This document shows positions 15,984 to 23,338 of a stretch of DNA of 28,412 nt, in pieces. A program made the translations under genes and the position numbers. Within the stretch, counting starts at the first letter, position 1. Each line of letters opens with the position of its first letter. Under the pieces are notes generated by a model. The model saw only the letters and a list, made by a program, of their open reading frames with translations, was not told where the DNA came from and did no database searches. Origin of the DNA: Lachnospiraceae bacterium UBA7199 (lineage in GTDB: Bacteria > Bacillota > Clostridia > Lachnospirales > Lachnospiraceae); the NCBI GenBank assembly GCA_002490775.1, contig DKUR01000034.1:1-28412 (forward strand), read 5' to 3'.

Positions 15984-16781
15984 GTGATGATAACAGGAAT
16001 TTTACAGGCGGTGGTAGTTGTTGGAGGCGTAGGGCTGTTTATTGGCGTTTTTCTTGGGATAGCTGCCAATAAATTTAAAGTTGAAGTGGATGAAAAGGAA
16101 GAGGCAGTTTTAGCTGCGCTTCCAGGAAATAATTGTGGAGGCTGCGGCTTCCCGGGATGTAGTGGATTGGCCAGTGCTATCGCCAAAGGAGAGGCAGCGG
16201 TAAATGCCTGTCCGGTAGGCGGAGAGATAGTTGGAAAAGTAATTGCTGGAATCATGGGAGTTGAGGCGGAAGAGACAGAAAGAATGACAGCTTATGTTCA
16301 GTGTCAGGGGGATTGTGATAAGACCACTCTTGATTATGATTATCATGGAATCGAAGACTGCAGGATGCTTTCCTTTGTGCCCAATGGCGGCGCAAAGAGC
16401 TGCAATTATGGCTGTTTGGGATATGGAAGCTGTGTTCAGGTTTGTCCCTTTGATGCGATTCACGTAGAGAATGGGGTAGCAGTAGTGGATAAAGAAAAAT
16501 GCAAAGCCTGTGGCAAGTGCGTTGAGGTTTGTCCAAAGCATCTGATTACGCTGATTCCCTATGATGCAAAATATGTGGTGGCATGTAGTTCTAAGGATAA
16601 AGGACCGGTTACCATGAAAGGTTGTACAGTAGGGTGTATCGGGTGCCAGTTATGTAAGAAAAATTGTGCCCAGGATGCAGTAACCATAACTGATTTTAAT
16701 GCAACAATTGATTATGATAAATGTGTAGGATGCGGCGTTTGCATGGAAAAATGCCCCAGAAAATCAATTACTACACATTGA
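15984..16781 (+). CDS. rnfB: electron transport complex subunit RnfB, polyferredoxin
   Basis: RnfB is the entry point for electrons from reduced ferredoxin. The 265 residues have an N-terminal membrane helix (about 6-27). A four-cysteine cluster domain follows (Cys51, Cys54, Cys59 in CGGCGFPGC, then Cys76), then four ferredoxin-like motifs: CNYGCLGYGSCVQVCP, CKACGKCVEVCP, CTVGCIGCQLCKKNC and CVGCGVCMEKCP. It could thus hold about five Fe-S clusters, as in clostridial homologues. GTG 15984 has 7 bases to AGGAGG (15971-15976) and ATG 15987 has 10, so either can be the start. It is the last rnf subunit, and the aldo/keto reductase gene follows after 30 bases. Confidence 0.96.
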   Translation: MMITGILQAVVVVGGVGLFIGVFLGIAANKFKVEVDEKEEAVLAALPGNNCGGCGFPGCSGLASAIAKGEAAVNACPVGGEIVGKVIAGIMGVEAEETERMTAYVQCQGDCDKTTLDYDYHGIEDCRMLSFVPNGGAKSCNYGCLGYGSCVQVCPFDAIHVENGVAVVDKEKCKACGKCVEVCPKHLITLIPYDAKYVVACSSKDKGPVTMKGCTVGCIGCQLCKKNCAQDAVTITDFNATIDYDKCVGCGVCMEKCPRKSITTH

Positions 16782-16811
16782 TAAATGTGGGAAAGGCATG
16801 GTTAAAAAATA

Positions 16812-17852
16812 ATGGAAACCGGTAGTGTTCAGGTAAGACTGGGAAGTACAGGGATTGTAGCTGGTAAAAATGGATTTGGCGCGCTTCCAATTCAGAGAAT
16901 CAGCGTGGAGGATGCTGTTTTCCTTTTGAAAAAGGCTTATCAGAATGGAATGAATTTTTTTGACACAGCAAGGGCCTATACTGACAGCGAATATAAACTG
17001 GGAATTGCATTTAAAGGTATCAGGGAAAAAATATATATAGCTACTAAGACAGCAGCTCAGACTGGTGAGGATATGGAAAAGGATCTGAAGAAAAGCCTTG
17101 AACTGCTTCAGACAGATTATATTGACATCTATCAGTTCCATAATCCTGCATTTTGTCCTAAACCGGGAGATGGCAGCGGACTTTATGAGGCGGCGCTTAA
17201 TGCAAAACGTGCTGGAAAAATTCATCATATAGGAATAACCAATCACAGGCTTGGTGTTGCCAGAGAAGCAATTGACAGCGGACTTTATGAAACCCTTCAG
17301 TTTCCTTTTTGCTATCTTGCAACAAAGCAGGACGAGGAACTGGTAGAAAAGTGCCATAAGGCGGATATGGGATTTATTGCTATGAAGGCCCTTTCTGGTG
17401 GGCTTATTACCAATTCAGCAGCCGCTTATGCCCATATGGCGGCATTTCCCCATGTACTGCCTATATGGGGTGTGCAGCGGGAAAAAGAGCTGGATGAGTT
17501 TTTATCCTATATGGAAAATCCACCGGAAATGACGAAAGAAATACAGGAGATAATTGAAAAGGACAAAAAGGAGCTGGCAGGAGATTTCTGCAGAGGCTGT
17601 GGATATTGTATGCCATGCCCGGCAGGAATTGAAATTAATAATTGTGCCAGAATGTCGCTTCTTCTTAGAAGATCTCCCTCAGAGCTTCAACTGACGAAGG
17701 AAGTGCAGGATAAAATGAAAAAAATTGAAAGCTGTCTGCATTGCGGGCAGTGCAAAAGTAAATGTCCTTATGGACTGGATACGCCGGCGCTTCTTGCTAA
17801 AAATCTGCAAGATTACAGAAACGTCTTAGAAGGAAAAGTCAGCGTTGGCTAA
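16812..17852 (+). CDS. aldo/keto reductase with C-terminal ferredoxin domain
   Basis: The 346-residue protein couples an aldo/keto reductase barrel (about residues 8-255; FDTARAY with catalytic Asp/Tyr, a TKTA Lys segment and IYQFHNP His) to a C-terminal ferredoxin domain (about 258-325). The latter has CRGCGYCMPCP and CLHCGQCKSKCP motifs for two [4Fe-4S] clusters. The family is COG1453-like; natural substrates are mostly unknown. It lies 30 bases after rnfB with no terminator between them, so it is likely the seventh gene of the operon. The ribosome site (GAAAGG, 16791-16796) is unusually far from the ATG. Its last 14 bases overlap the end of apbE on the opposite strand. Confidence 0.9.
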   Translation: METGSVQVRLGSTGIVAGKNGFGALPIQRISVEDAVFLLKKAYQNGMNFFDTARAYTDSEYKLGIAFKGIREKIYIATKTAAQTGEDMEKDLKKSLELLQTDYIDIYQFHNPAFCPKPGDGSGLYEAALNAKRAGKIHHIGITNHRLGVAREAIDSGLYETLQFPFCYLATKQDEELVEKCHKADMGFIAMKALSGGLITNSAAAYAHMAAFPHVLPIWGVQREKELDEFLSYMENPPEMTKEIQEIIEKDKKELAGDFCRGCGYCMPCPAGIEINNCARMSLLLRRSPSELQLTKEVQDKMKKIESCLHCGQCKSKCPYGLDTPALLAKNLQDYRNVLEGKVSVG

Positions 17853-18876
17853 GAAGCGTTGATTGATCAAAATTGATATAGGAAATCTGACCGTCTTCCG
17901 TAATGAAAATTGCCTGAACATCAGGGTATCTTTCAAGCAGGGAGACGGCTTTTTCATATCCTAAAATAAAACAAAGGGTGGAAAATGCGTCTCCTGTTGT
18001 GGAAGAGGCACTTATGATAGTAACCTGGGAAAGGCCATTGTCAACAGGATAACCAGTCTGGGTAGATAGAATGTGGTGGTAAAGTCTGCCATCTTGTTCA
18101 AAGCATCGCTCGTAAGTCCCGGAGGAAACAACACTTGCGTCACTTAGAGACAGGGTAAGAGCAGCCACACCACTTTTTTCAAAGGGCATTTGGATACCGA
18201 TGGAAAAGGGGGTGCCATCCGGTTTACTTCCTAAAGTAAGGACATTGCCGCCTAAATTAATGAGAGCAGAGGTTACTCCCTTGGATAAAAGAAATTCTTT
18301 TATTTTGTCGGCAATGAAGCCTTTAGCAATAAAGCCAAGCTCCAGGAGGGCAGCCGGATCACTTAACATGACCTGATCGCCTTTTATATGAACAGATTCA
18401 TAGTTTATATGTGGAAGTACATTTTCAATCGAACGATGATCAGGAATGACAGCGTGGTTGTCAGAACCAAAATTCCATAGCTGTGACAGGCTTCCAATCG
18501 TGGGATCTACCAGACCGTCAGAAAGCCGTGCATAGGAAAGCGCTGTATGGATAAGGTTTAAGGTGTCTTCAGATACAGTTACATAAGAACACTGATTATG
18601 ATTTATATTCCAGATATCGCTCCCTTCGATATTAGGGCTTAAGAGCTTTTCGTAGTGTTCAGCCAGTTCCATACATTGCGTTAAAAGCTGGTCAGGGGTT
18701 GAATCGTATACGGTTACAGAGATAACAGTGTCATAATAAAAACCAGTTATGCTTTTTGGAGTTGTGGAGGAATAGCTGCAGCCTATGCAGATCATGCTGC
18801 AAATGCAGAAAGCAAAAAGCAGCATCAAGGAAAAACGTAATTGCTGGTTAGTGGAAGGAAGATTTTGCCTTTGCAT
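17839..18876 (-). CDS. apbE: FAD:protein FMN transferase, lipoprotein-type
   Basis: ApbE transfers FMN from FAD to a Thr side chain in SGAT-type motifs, here most likely Thr178 of RnfG and Thr151 of RnfD. The 345 residues include a signal segment (about 14-32) ending in CIGC (Cys33), a plausible though imperfect lipobox. The catalytic domain shows GFIAKGFIADKI, INLGGNVLTLG, SSGTYER, HHILSTQTGYP and TGDAFSTLCFILG. In the usual His-Ile-Leu-Asp-Pro motif, Asp-Pro is replaced by Ser-Thr. ATG 18876 is chosen because AGAGG is about 9 bases upstream; the longer frame to 18987 would run through the promoter region. It is antisense to the rnf operon and ends tail-to-tail with the reductase gene. Confidence 0.93.
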   Translation of the reverse strand: MQRQNLPSTNQQLRFSLMLLFAFCICSMICIGCSYSSTTPKSITGFYYDTVISVTVYDSTPDQLLTQCMELAEHYEKLLSPNIEGSDIWNINHNQCSYVTVSEDTLNLIHTALSYARLSDGLVDPTIGSLSQLWNFGSDNHAVIPDHRSIENVLPHINYESVHIKGDQVMLSDPAALLELGFIAKGFIADKIKEFLLSKGVTSALINLGGNVLTLGSKPDGTPFSIGIQMPFEKSGVAALTLSLSDASVVSSGTYERCFEQDGRLYHHILSTQTGYPVDNGLSQVTIISASSTTGDAFSTLCFILGYEKAVSLLERYPDVQAIFITEDGQISYINFDQSTLLSQR

Positions 18877-18904
18877 ATCAGAGTACCTCTGTAACGGAAA
18901 ATAG

Positions 18905-18933
18905 TTGTCATGAAATAAGGTTTCATGTATAGT
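18905..18933 (+). promoter_or_regulatory. promoter of the GH25-like gene
   Basis: TTGTCA (18905-18910) and TATAGT (18928-18933) are spaced by 17 bases. The predicted transcription start near 18940 lies inside the -10 of the opposing apbE promoter. Confidence 0.6.
18909..18927. promoter_or_regulatory. inverted repeat between -35 and -10, operator candidate
   Basis: CATGAAA-TAAGG-TTTCATG has perfect 7-bp arms and a 5-base centre. It almost fills the spacer of the plus-strand promoter and begins at the predicted first transcribed bases of the minus-strand apbE promoter. Binding there could block both promoters. Confidence 0.5.
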
Positions 18934-18934
18934 A

Positions 18935-18963
18935 ATTATATAATTTTGGAGAAAATTTGAAAA
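18935..18963 (-). promoter_or_regulatory. probable apbE promoter
   Basis: On the minus strand TTTTCA (18963-18958) and TATAAT (18940-18935) are spaced by 17 bases. The start would be near 18928, about 50 bases before the apbE ATG. Confidence 0.5.
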
Positions 18964-18981
18964 GAGAAAGTGGTGATAAAA

Positions 18982-20112
18982 ATGCATTTACCGGAAGATC
19001 ATGAAGATAGAGGCATGGGAACTCCAGTGATTTATACGATTGTAGCAGTATCCTTCTGCATTCTTATTATTTTGGCTGTTGTTTTTTTCAGCAATAGCAG
19101 GCAGAACAATTTGAACCCTTCGGGAAAAACTCAGGCGCAGGTAAGTCCTTCGCCGACACCGGAGATAGAAATGGAGTTTGCACAGGGGCAGGAGGATATA
19201 GAGTCTTTATATAGAGAAAATAAATTAAGGGCGGAAGATTTGGATTTTTGGGATATGTACCAGGATGAAAAACCGGTGGTTACCGCAGAGCCTTCTACAA
19301 GCCCTACGCCAGAACCTTCACATGAACCCACGGAAGAAGAACTGGCAGCAGATGGAATGCATGTAAAGATTACCCACAGGGATGGCGAGGAAGAATGGGT
19401 GGAAATATCAGAAGATATCCCTTTGTACACCTATGATTTTACCAATTTGAAAATATCAGGTGGAAAGATGGCCTATTATCTGGATGGAGAAAAGCAGTCT
19501 TTTTTGGGAGTGGATTTGTCAAAAAACAGTGGACAGGTAAACTTTGAAACACTAAAATCATCGGGAGTTGATTTTGTAATGCTCAGACTGGGAAGCAGGG
19601 GATATGAAAGCGGCCTGATCACACTTGATGAAAATTTTGTTTCTAATATCACAGCCGCACAGGAAGCAGGTCTTGAAGTGGGAGTTACCTTTTTTTCCCA
19701 GGCAGTAAATGAGGCGGAGGCAGTAGAAGAGGCTGTATTTGTTGCCAATAATCTGATTCCGTATAAAATTTCTTATCCAGTGGCTTTTATAATGGAATAT
19801 ATTGCAAATGATGATGCCAGAATAGATTTTTTGGATGTGGAAGAGAAAACACAGATCGCAGAAACTTTTTTATCGGAGATAGAAAAAAGTGGGCACAGGC
19901 CCATTTTATATGGAAGCACTAATTGGCTTTTAGGGGAGCTGTTGCCCGAGGAACTGCTTTCGGATTATGATGTTTTGTTAAATGATCAGGCTTCCATACC
20001 AGATTATCCATATCAATTCAGGATGTGGAGGTATGCCACAGACCAAAGCATTGCCGGTGTAGAAAATAATGCCGCTTATGTGATCAGTTTTGTGGATTAT
20101 ACCCGTAAATAA
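18982..20112 (+). CDS. membrane-anchored GH25-fold protein, probably catalytically altered
   Basis: The 376-residue protein has an N-terminal membrane helix (about 15-37). A low-complexity Pro/Ser/Thr/Glu linker follows, with SPSPTPE and PSTSPTPEPSHEPTEEE blocks. A domain resembling GH25 lysozymes begins at about residue 174 with FLGVDLSKNSGQVNF. GH25 enzymes cut the MurNAc-GlcNAc bond using a first-strand Asp and an Asp-x-Glu pair. Asp178 and Glu272 are present, but the Asp of the pair is Ile270 (YPVAFIMEY). The Asp usually found near the C-terminal strand also seems missing. It may therefore bind rather than cleave peptidoglycan. ATG 18982 follows GGTGA; GTG 18970 would sit in the ribosome site. 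Its end overlaps the AP2-like gene by 16 bases. Confidence 0.8.
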   Translation: MHLPEDHEDRGMGTPVIYTIVAVSFCILIILAVVFFSNSRQNNLNPSGKTQAQVSPSPTPEIEMEFAQGQEDIESLYRENKLRAEDLDFWDMYQDEKPVVTAEPSTSPTPEPSHEPTEEELAADGMHVKITHRDGEEEWVEISEDIPLYTYDFTNLKISGGKMAYYLDGEKQSFLGVDLSKNSGQVNFETLKSSGVDFVMLRLGSRGYESGLITLDENFVSNITAAQEAGLEVGVTFFSQAVNEAEAVEEAVFVANNLIPYKISYPVAFIMEYIANDDARIDFLDVEEKTQIAETFLSEIEKSGHRPILYGSTNWLLGELLPEELLSDYDVLLNDQASIPDYPYQFRMWRYATDQSIAGVENNAAYVISFVDYTRK

Positions 20113-20894
20113 TTTGTAATTTTAGAAGAAATATGTAGTTTGGAATAAATGTCGGCGTAAGCAGAAGGAGAAAGGTTTTCCAGATAATTTACGGAAAAAT
20201 TCTTGTTCACGCCGGCTTTTTTTAATAGATCAATGGCTTTGTTGTATGCAATGGCGGCTTCTATATCACTTTCATAGATGCCGATGGTGTAATTGCCTTT
20301 GATATGTATTTTTGCCACATATCGGATGCCTTTCTTGGTGTTTTTGCGGGTAACGCCATGATAAACATTAAAAATTTCTATATTATCATATCGAAAATCC
20401 AGATCATCACCGTTTACAAAACGATAATCCCTGCCTGGTACGGCGTAATTTTTTATTCCATATCTGTTTAAAATATTGACCTGCATACCGTAGTCGGAAA
20501 CAAAAAAATGACGTCCCCGCATCATGATTTTGTGTGAGGAATAATAAAAAAGGTCGTCAATGTCAAATTTTAATGTCAAATTTTCTGAAAGATAATACTC
20601 AAAATATTTTTTACGCATATAAATCGGATTGGCAAAGTAGATCTGGTTGTCTCTATAGTTGATCAGGCAGATCCATTTGGCAAAGGGAAGGATGCGGTGG
20701 CATGAATAATCTGCAATGGCAAGGCTTTTATCATTAAGAAGAGTGGTTCCTTCAAGATAAGCACCATAAGCAAGAAGCGCAGTAGGATAACTGCCCAGGC
20801 TGATGTGCTTTTTTTTGTGGGTTATGGAGGCACGATAATAAATCGTGCCGTCTTTTTTTGAGGCTGCAAATACGCCGGGCGGATTATGTTCCAT
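20097..20894 (-). CDS. AP2/HNH-like DNA-binding protein with two AP2-type domains
   Basis: I read this 265-residue protein as three parts. Residues 6-57 resemble an AP2/ERF-type DNA-binding fold (GVFAASKKDGTIYYRA, SLGSYPTALLAYGAYLE). Residues about 130-176 resemble the core of an HNH homing endonuclease (FVSDYG, NYAVPGRDYRFVNGDDLDFRYDNI), but the catalytic DHI is replaced by Tyr157-Arg-Phe. Residues 180-238 form a second AP2-like unit (GVTRKNTKKGIRYVAKIHI, YESDIEAAIAYNKAIDLL). It may be a homing endonuclease reduced to a sequence-specific DNA-binding protein. AAGGAAG precedes the ATG. No intron, integrase or direct repeats flank it, so it seems a resident gene. Its target is unknown, and family assignment is by eye. 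Confidence 0.7.
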   Translation of the reverse strand: MEHNPPGVFAASKKDGTIYYRASITHKKKHISLGSYPTALLAYGAYLEGTTLLNDKSLAIADYSCHRILPFAKWICLINYRDNQIYFANPIYMRKKYFEYYLSENLTLKFDIDDLFYYSSHKIMMRGRHFFVSDYGMQVNILNRYGIKNYAVPGRDYRFVNGDDLDFRYDNIEIFNVYHGVTRKNTKKGIRYVAKIHIKGNYTIGIYESDIEAAIAYNKAIDLLKKAGVNKNFSVNYLENLSPSAYADIYSKLHISSKITNYLRV

Positions 20895-21002
20895 ATAGAC
20901 TTCCTTAAATTTTATAATAGATGTATTTTATTTAATTATTTTAACATAAAAAGATACAATTTTGAAACAAATTACCCATAATTGTAATTTTTAGAAATAT
21001 TT

Positions 21003-21031
21003 TTGGCAGTAACTGTATAAAATATTATAGA
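21003..21031 (+). promoter_or_regulatory. promoter of the cell-wall hydrolase gene
   Basis: TTGGCA (21003-21008) and TATAGA (21026-21031) are 17 bases apart, with a start near 21038. The rest of 20895-21100 is AT-rich and holds no further recognisable feature apart from the ribosome sites of the flanking genes. Confidence 0.5.
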
Positions 21032-21100
21032 AATACTGCAAACAGACAATGATTGTTCCGGACAAGGATGGATCAGGAAGAAGAAAGGAAGCGTATAGAT

Positions 21101-21721
21101 ATGTATAAAAGATTTATATTGCAGTTGTTTTTATGCAATATGCTGTTGATGACAGGATGGTTTTGCGTAAAGGGAGCACAGATGAACAGGCTGGCATCAA
21201 CCCCTGCATTTAAGATCAAGTTAACAGAAAATTACTCGGAACCTGAAGTGGACATGTTTTTTGGTGTGCCGAAAAGGGCGGCTTCTGGACAAAGAGTAGT
21301 GGATTATGTGGTTTTGGAAAAGGAGTACAAGTATAGCTTATCCGAAGCGGATTATGAAGCACTTTTAAAAATTGTACAGGCTGAGGCAGGTAATGAAGAC
21401 GAAGAGGGAAAAATGCTGGTAGCCGGAGTAATTTTAAACCGTGTGGATAGTAGTAAGTTTCCTGAAACTGTAACAGAAGTGGTTATGCAAAAAGAAAATG
21501 GTGTTTATCAATTTTCACCGGTGGCAAATGGCACCTATAAAAGAGCAAATGTGACAGAGGAAACCATAAAAGCAGTGGAGCGCGTTCTTGCAGGAGAAGA
21601 TATTACAAAGGGGGCGTTGTATTTTGTATCCAGAAAATATGCTGATCCAGAAAAAATGCGGTGGTTTGACAATTCTCTGACCAAACTGTTTGAGCATGGC
21701 GGCCATGAATTTTTTATGTAA
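21101..21721 (+). CDS. SleB-like cell-wall hydrolase
   Basis: From ATG 21101 the product has 206 residues: an N-terminal hydrophobic signal/anchor (about 4-22), a short linker, and a Hydrolase_2 (SleB-like) domain at about 80-205. The domain shows IVQAEAGNEDEEGKM, with the likely catalytic Glu in QAEAGNE, then GVILNRV, GVYQFSP and ALYFVSR-type motifs. Relatives are lytic transglycosylases or amidases used in spore germination and wall turnover. Without the SleB peptidoglycan-binding domain it is probably a vegetative or mother-cell wall enzyme. The start is uncertain: TTG 21053 and ATG 21068 are in frame upstream but have poor ribosome sites, while AAAGGAAG lies about 12 bases before 21101. 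Confidence 0.85.
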   Translation: MYKRFILQLFLCNMLLMTGWFCVKGAQMNRLASTPAFKIKLTENYSEPEVDMFFGVPKRAASGQRVVDYVVLEKEYKYSLSEADYEALLKIVQAEAGNEDEEGKMLVAGVILNRVDSSKFPETVTEVVMQKENGVYQFSPVANGTYKRANVTEETIKAVERVLAGEDITKGALYFVSRKYADPEKMRWFDNSLTKLFEHGGHEFFM

Positions 21722-21739
21722 TAGAATAAAGTCTTTTCA

Positions 21740-21768
21740 TTGTAATATGTTTTAGAGTATGTTAGAAT
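21740..21768 (+). promoter_or_regulatory. thrC promoter
   Basis: TTGTAA (21740-21745) and TAGAAT (21763-21768) are separated by 17 bases. The transcript would begin near 21775, which rules out the in-frame GTG at 21769 as a start. The short leader leaves no room for a riboswitch or an attenuator. Confidence 0.5.
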
Positions 21769-21819
21769 GTGAAAAGAATTTTTAGCAGAAGAAGGAAATG
21801 GAAAGGTACGGGAGCTAAT

Positions 21820-23307
21820 ATGGAAGTATTATATAACAGTACAAGATCGAAGCAAAGTCCGGTGAAAGCATCAGAGGCTATTTTAAAAGGACTTTCAAAA
21901 GATGGTGGATTATTTGTGCCGGACAAAATTCCGGTTTTTGATAAGACATTTGAAGAGTTAGCGGAAATGACTTATGGACAGGTTGCCTATGAGGTAATGA
22001 AATTGTATCTTACTGATTTTACGGAAGAAGAGTTGAAAGGATGTATTGCCAAGGCTTATGATTCCAAGTTTGATACAGAGGAAATTGCACCTATTACTGA
22101 AGCACAGGGGGCATATTATCTGGAGTTGTTTCATGGGGCAACGATTGCTTTTAAGGACATGGCGCTTTCCATTCTTCCCCATTTACTGACCACTTCAGCC
22201 AAAAAAAATCATGTAAAAAATGAAATTGTTATTCTTACTGCGACTTCTGGAGACACAGGAAAAGCTGCATTGGCTGGTTTTGCGGATGTTGAAGGAACCA
22301 GAATTGTTGTGTTTTATCCAAAGAATGGGGTAAGCCCTATTCAGGAAAAGCAGATGGTGACGCAAAAAGGAAACAATACATATGTGGTAGGAATTCATGG
22401 AAATTTTGATGATGCGCAAACTGGCGTGAAGCAGATTTTTGGAGACAGTAATCTGGCAGCCTATATGGAGGAAAAAGGATTTCAGTTTTCATCCGCTAAT
22501 TCAATCAATATTGGGCGTTTGGTTCCCCAGATTGTTTATTATGTGTATGCCTATGTAAAGCTGCTTAAGGAAGAAAAGATCAGCAGCAGGGAGCAGATCA
22601 ATGTGGTGGTTCCCACGGGAAATTTTGGAAATATTCTGGCTGCTTTTTATGCGAAGCAGATGGGGCTGCCTGTTGATAAATTAATTTGTGCTTCTAACGA
22701 GAATAAAGTGCTTTATGATTTCTTTTGTTCTGGAACCTATGACAGAAACAGAGACTTTGTTCTTACATCATCTCCGTCAATGGATATTTTGATTTCCAGC
22801 AATCTGGAAAGACTAATCTATCGGATAGCCGGCAATGATCCAGATAAAAATAAGGAATTAATGGATGCGCTGAATCAGGGAGGAGTTTATACAATTACGG
22901 ATGAAATGAAAAAACATCTTTCTGATTTTTACGGAAATTATGCAAGTGAGAAAGAAACCATAGAAAAAATCCATGAGCTCTACGACAGTACCGGCTATGT
23001 AATTGATACCCATACGGCGGTGGCTTCCTGTGTTTATGATAAGTATAAAGAAGAAACAAAGGATGTAAAGCCGGCAGTGATTGCTTCCACAGCAAGCCCT
23101 TATAAGTTTACAAGAAGTGTTATGAATGCAATCGATCATAAGTATGATACAATGGAAGATTTCGAGCTGGTTGACAGGCTTTCAGAAATTTCAAAAACAG
23201 AAGTTCCCAAAGCGATTGAAGAAATCAGAACTGCACCGGTTTTGCATAACCACGTGTGTGAAAAAAGTGAAATGAAGCAGATGGTTATGAATTTTCTTGG
23301 TATTTGA
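21820..23307 (+). CDS. thrC: threonine synthase
   Basis: ThrC converts O-phosphohomoserine and water to threonine and phosphate with pyridoxal phosphate. The 495-residue length fits the long, E. coli/yeast-like class. The PLP lysine lies in FHGATIAFKDMAL, and the phosphate-binding loop region shows TATSGDTGKAAL, followed by FYPKNGVSPIQEKQM. GGGAG lies 5 bases before ATG 21820, and TSTRS-like KQSPVKASEAIL is the usual N-terminal context. It has its own promoter and is followed after 31 bases by the GGDEF gene. No other threonine-pathway gene is in the window. Confidence 0.96.
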   Translation: MEVLYNSTRSKQSPVKASEAILKGLSKDGGLFVPDKIPVFDKTFEELAEMTYGQVAYEVMKLYLTDFTEEELKGCIAKAYDSKFDTEEIAPITEAQGAYYLELFHGATIAFKDMALSILPHLLTTSAKKNHVKNEIVILTATSGDTGKAALAGFADVEGTRIVVFYPKNGVSPIQEKQMVTQKGNNTYVVGIHGNFDDAQTGVKQIFGDSNLAAYMEEKGFQFSSANSINIGRLVPQIVYYVYAYVKLLKEEKISSREQINVVVPTGNFGNILAAFYAKQMGLPVDKLICASNENKVLYDFFCSGTYDRNRDFVLTSSPSMDILISSNLERLIYRIAGNDPDKNKELMDALNQGGVYTITDEMKKHLSDFYGNYASEKETIEKIHELYDSTGYVIDTHTAVASCVYDKYKEETKDVKPAVIASTASPYKFTRSVMNAIDHKYDTMEDFELVDRLSEISKTEVPKAIEEIRTAPVLHNHVCEKSEMKQMVMNFLGI

Positions 23308-23338
23308 TGGTTGGACCAAGCGTTAAGGGGACAAGTAC

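Noticed and set aside
20097..20894. AP2-like gene as part of a recent mobile element
   Set aside because: There are no flanking repeats or recombinase genes, and the gene is neatly packed with its neighbours, so recent insertion is not supported.
21775..21819. Threonine-responsive leader or attenuator before thrC
   Set aside because: The predicted leader is only about 45 bases and holds no stable hairpin or threonine-rich leader peptide.
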